This document shows positions 63,647-64,000 of a stretch of 64,000 nucleotides of DNA, one piece after another. The notes below the pieces were generated by a model. The model made no database searches and had not been told where the DNA came from. It worked only from the letters and a program-made list of their open reading frames with translations. Source of the DNA: an uncultured Agathobacter sp. (lineage in GTDB: Bacteria; Bacillota; Clostridia; Lachnospirales; Lachnospiraceae). Location of the stretch: the NCBI GenBank assembly GCA_910587655.1, contig CAJUND010000004.1, positions 139,678-203,677 of the forward strand. The letters run 5' to 3'. A program made the translations under genes and the position numbers. The first letter of the stretch is position 1; each line of letters begins with the position of its first letter.

Positions 63647-64000
63647 GGGACTGTCCCAAAGTTTGTGTAAACCTCCAAACGGATGTAAGATAAATACAAC
63701 AGTTTGGAGATTTTATTATGGCAAGAAGAAAAACAGACAGTCCACAAAAAGCAGCAATGCGGGAAATGATGCATGATTATCTCAAAAACAATGATATCAG
63801 CATCAAAAATGGAACAGATGTAAACTCGGTGATGAGAGACATGATGTCTGTACTTCTGGAAGGAGTGCTGGATGAGGAGTTAGATGAAGAACTCGGTTAT
63901 TCCAGGTATGACTACCGCAATAAGGATACGGATAACAGCCGCAACGGTGAAGTATAGTCAATAGAGTAGACACATTTTTATGAAATTTTTAGTCAGGGGA
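63647..64000 (+). mobile_element. left end of an IS256-type insertion sequence, truncated
   Basis: The palindromic GGGACTGTCCC with AAAGTTTGTGTAAAC next to it looks like a terminal inverted repeat; the transposase start follows. The other end is not in the window and the transposase is cut. Confidence 0.65.
63718..63957 (+). pseudogene. IS256-family transposase, N-terminal fragment
   Basis: A 79-residue fragment with the family start (MARRKTDSPQKAAM), LLEGVLDEELDEELGYSRYD and NKDTDNSRNG, where a full protein would go on for about 320 residues to the DDE catalytic part. Here it ends GEV and a stop, so a small deletion or a second insertion has removed the rest. GGAG stands 9 bases before the ATG. 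What follows the stop was not identified. Confidence 0.85.

Noticed and set aside
1..64000. tRNA or rRNA genes
   Set aside because: Apart from the tRNA-like ends of tmRNA, no cloverleaf with GGTTCGAATCC-type arm was noticed in the gaps; a covariance scan could not be run.

Overview
The window reads as a piece of chromosome from a Gram-positive, anaerobic, probably motile gut Clostridium of the Lachnospiraceae type. The reasons are a pyruvate:ferredoxin oxidoreductase, a class III fructose-1,6-bisphosphatase, a CheV protein and a FliD-like protein, LytTR, Spo0A-like and GHKL signalling proteins, strong AGGAGG ribosome sites, and a tmRNA whose tag reads AEDNLAYAA. The genus cannot be fixed from this sequence.

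Positions 1 to about 43,600 are mostly ordinary core genome. From the left edge: PFOR (cut by the edge), a c-di-GMP enzyme, an ABC-F ATPase, a FliD-like protein, uracil-DNA glycosylase, hisF/hisH, an unknown membrane protein, cheV, a lipoprotein, and an operon running fbp - membrane protein - response regulator - histidine kinase. Then come an S24-like repressor, a voltage-gated K+ channel, a tocopherol-cyclase-like protein, a TipA-type MerR regulator coupled to a broken gene, and the secG-rnr-smpB-ssrA block. A compact type IV pilus-like locus follows (pilC, four small membrane or pilin-like proteins, pilT). A long leftward cluster mixes lower glycolysis and purine synthesis: gap, pgk, tpiA, capA-like, gpmI, purC, purF, purB, eno.

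From 43,600 to 52,700 the content is regulatory and accessory: histidinol phosphatase, a candidate terminated small RNA, a LytTR regulator with a damaged receiver, a Spo0A-like regulator, an 18-residue tryptophan-rich peptide gene with a perfect ribosome site, a GHKL kinase, a secreted Ig-like protein, a lone tyrosine recombinase, a padR operon and an XRE repressor.

From 52,700 to the right edge is the most unusual part. Three long genes for Ig-like/S-layer-type surface proteins share a 74-bp stretch identical in all three, placed exactly where their homology to each other begins. Two point right and the middle one points left. None has a recognisable export signal or good start, and all carry a second short conserved block 90 to 210 bp further upstream. 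An AAA-ATPase/PD-(D/E)XK nuclease gene sits between them. An imperfect 80-bp inverted repeat flanks the second and third cassettes, and its right copy abuts a truncated IS256-type transposase. I read this as a set of silent surface-protein cassettes for recombination into an expression site elsewhere; this is an inference from the sequence layout.
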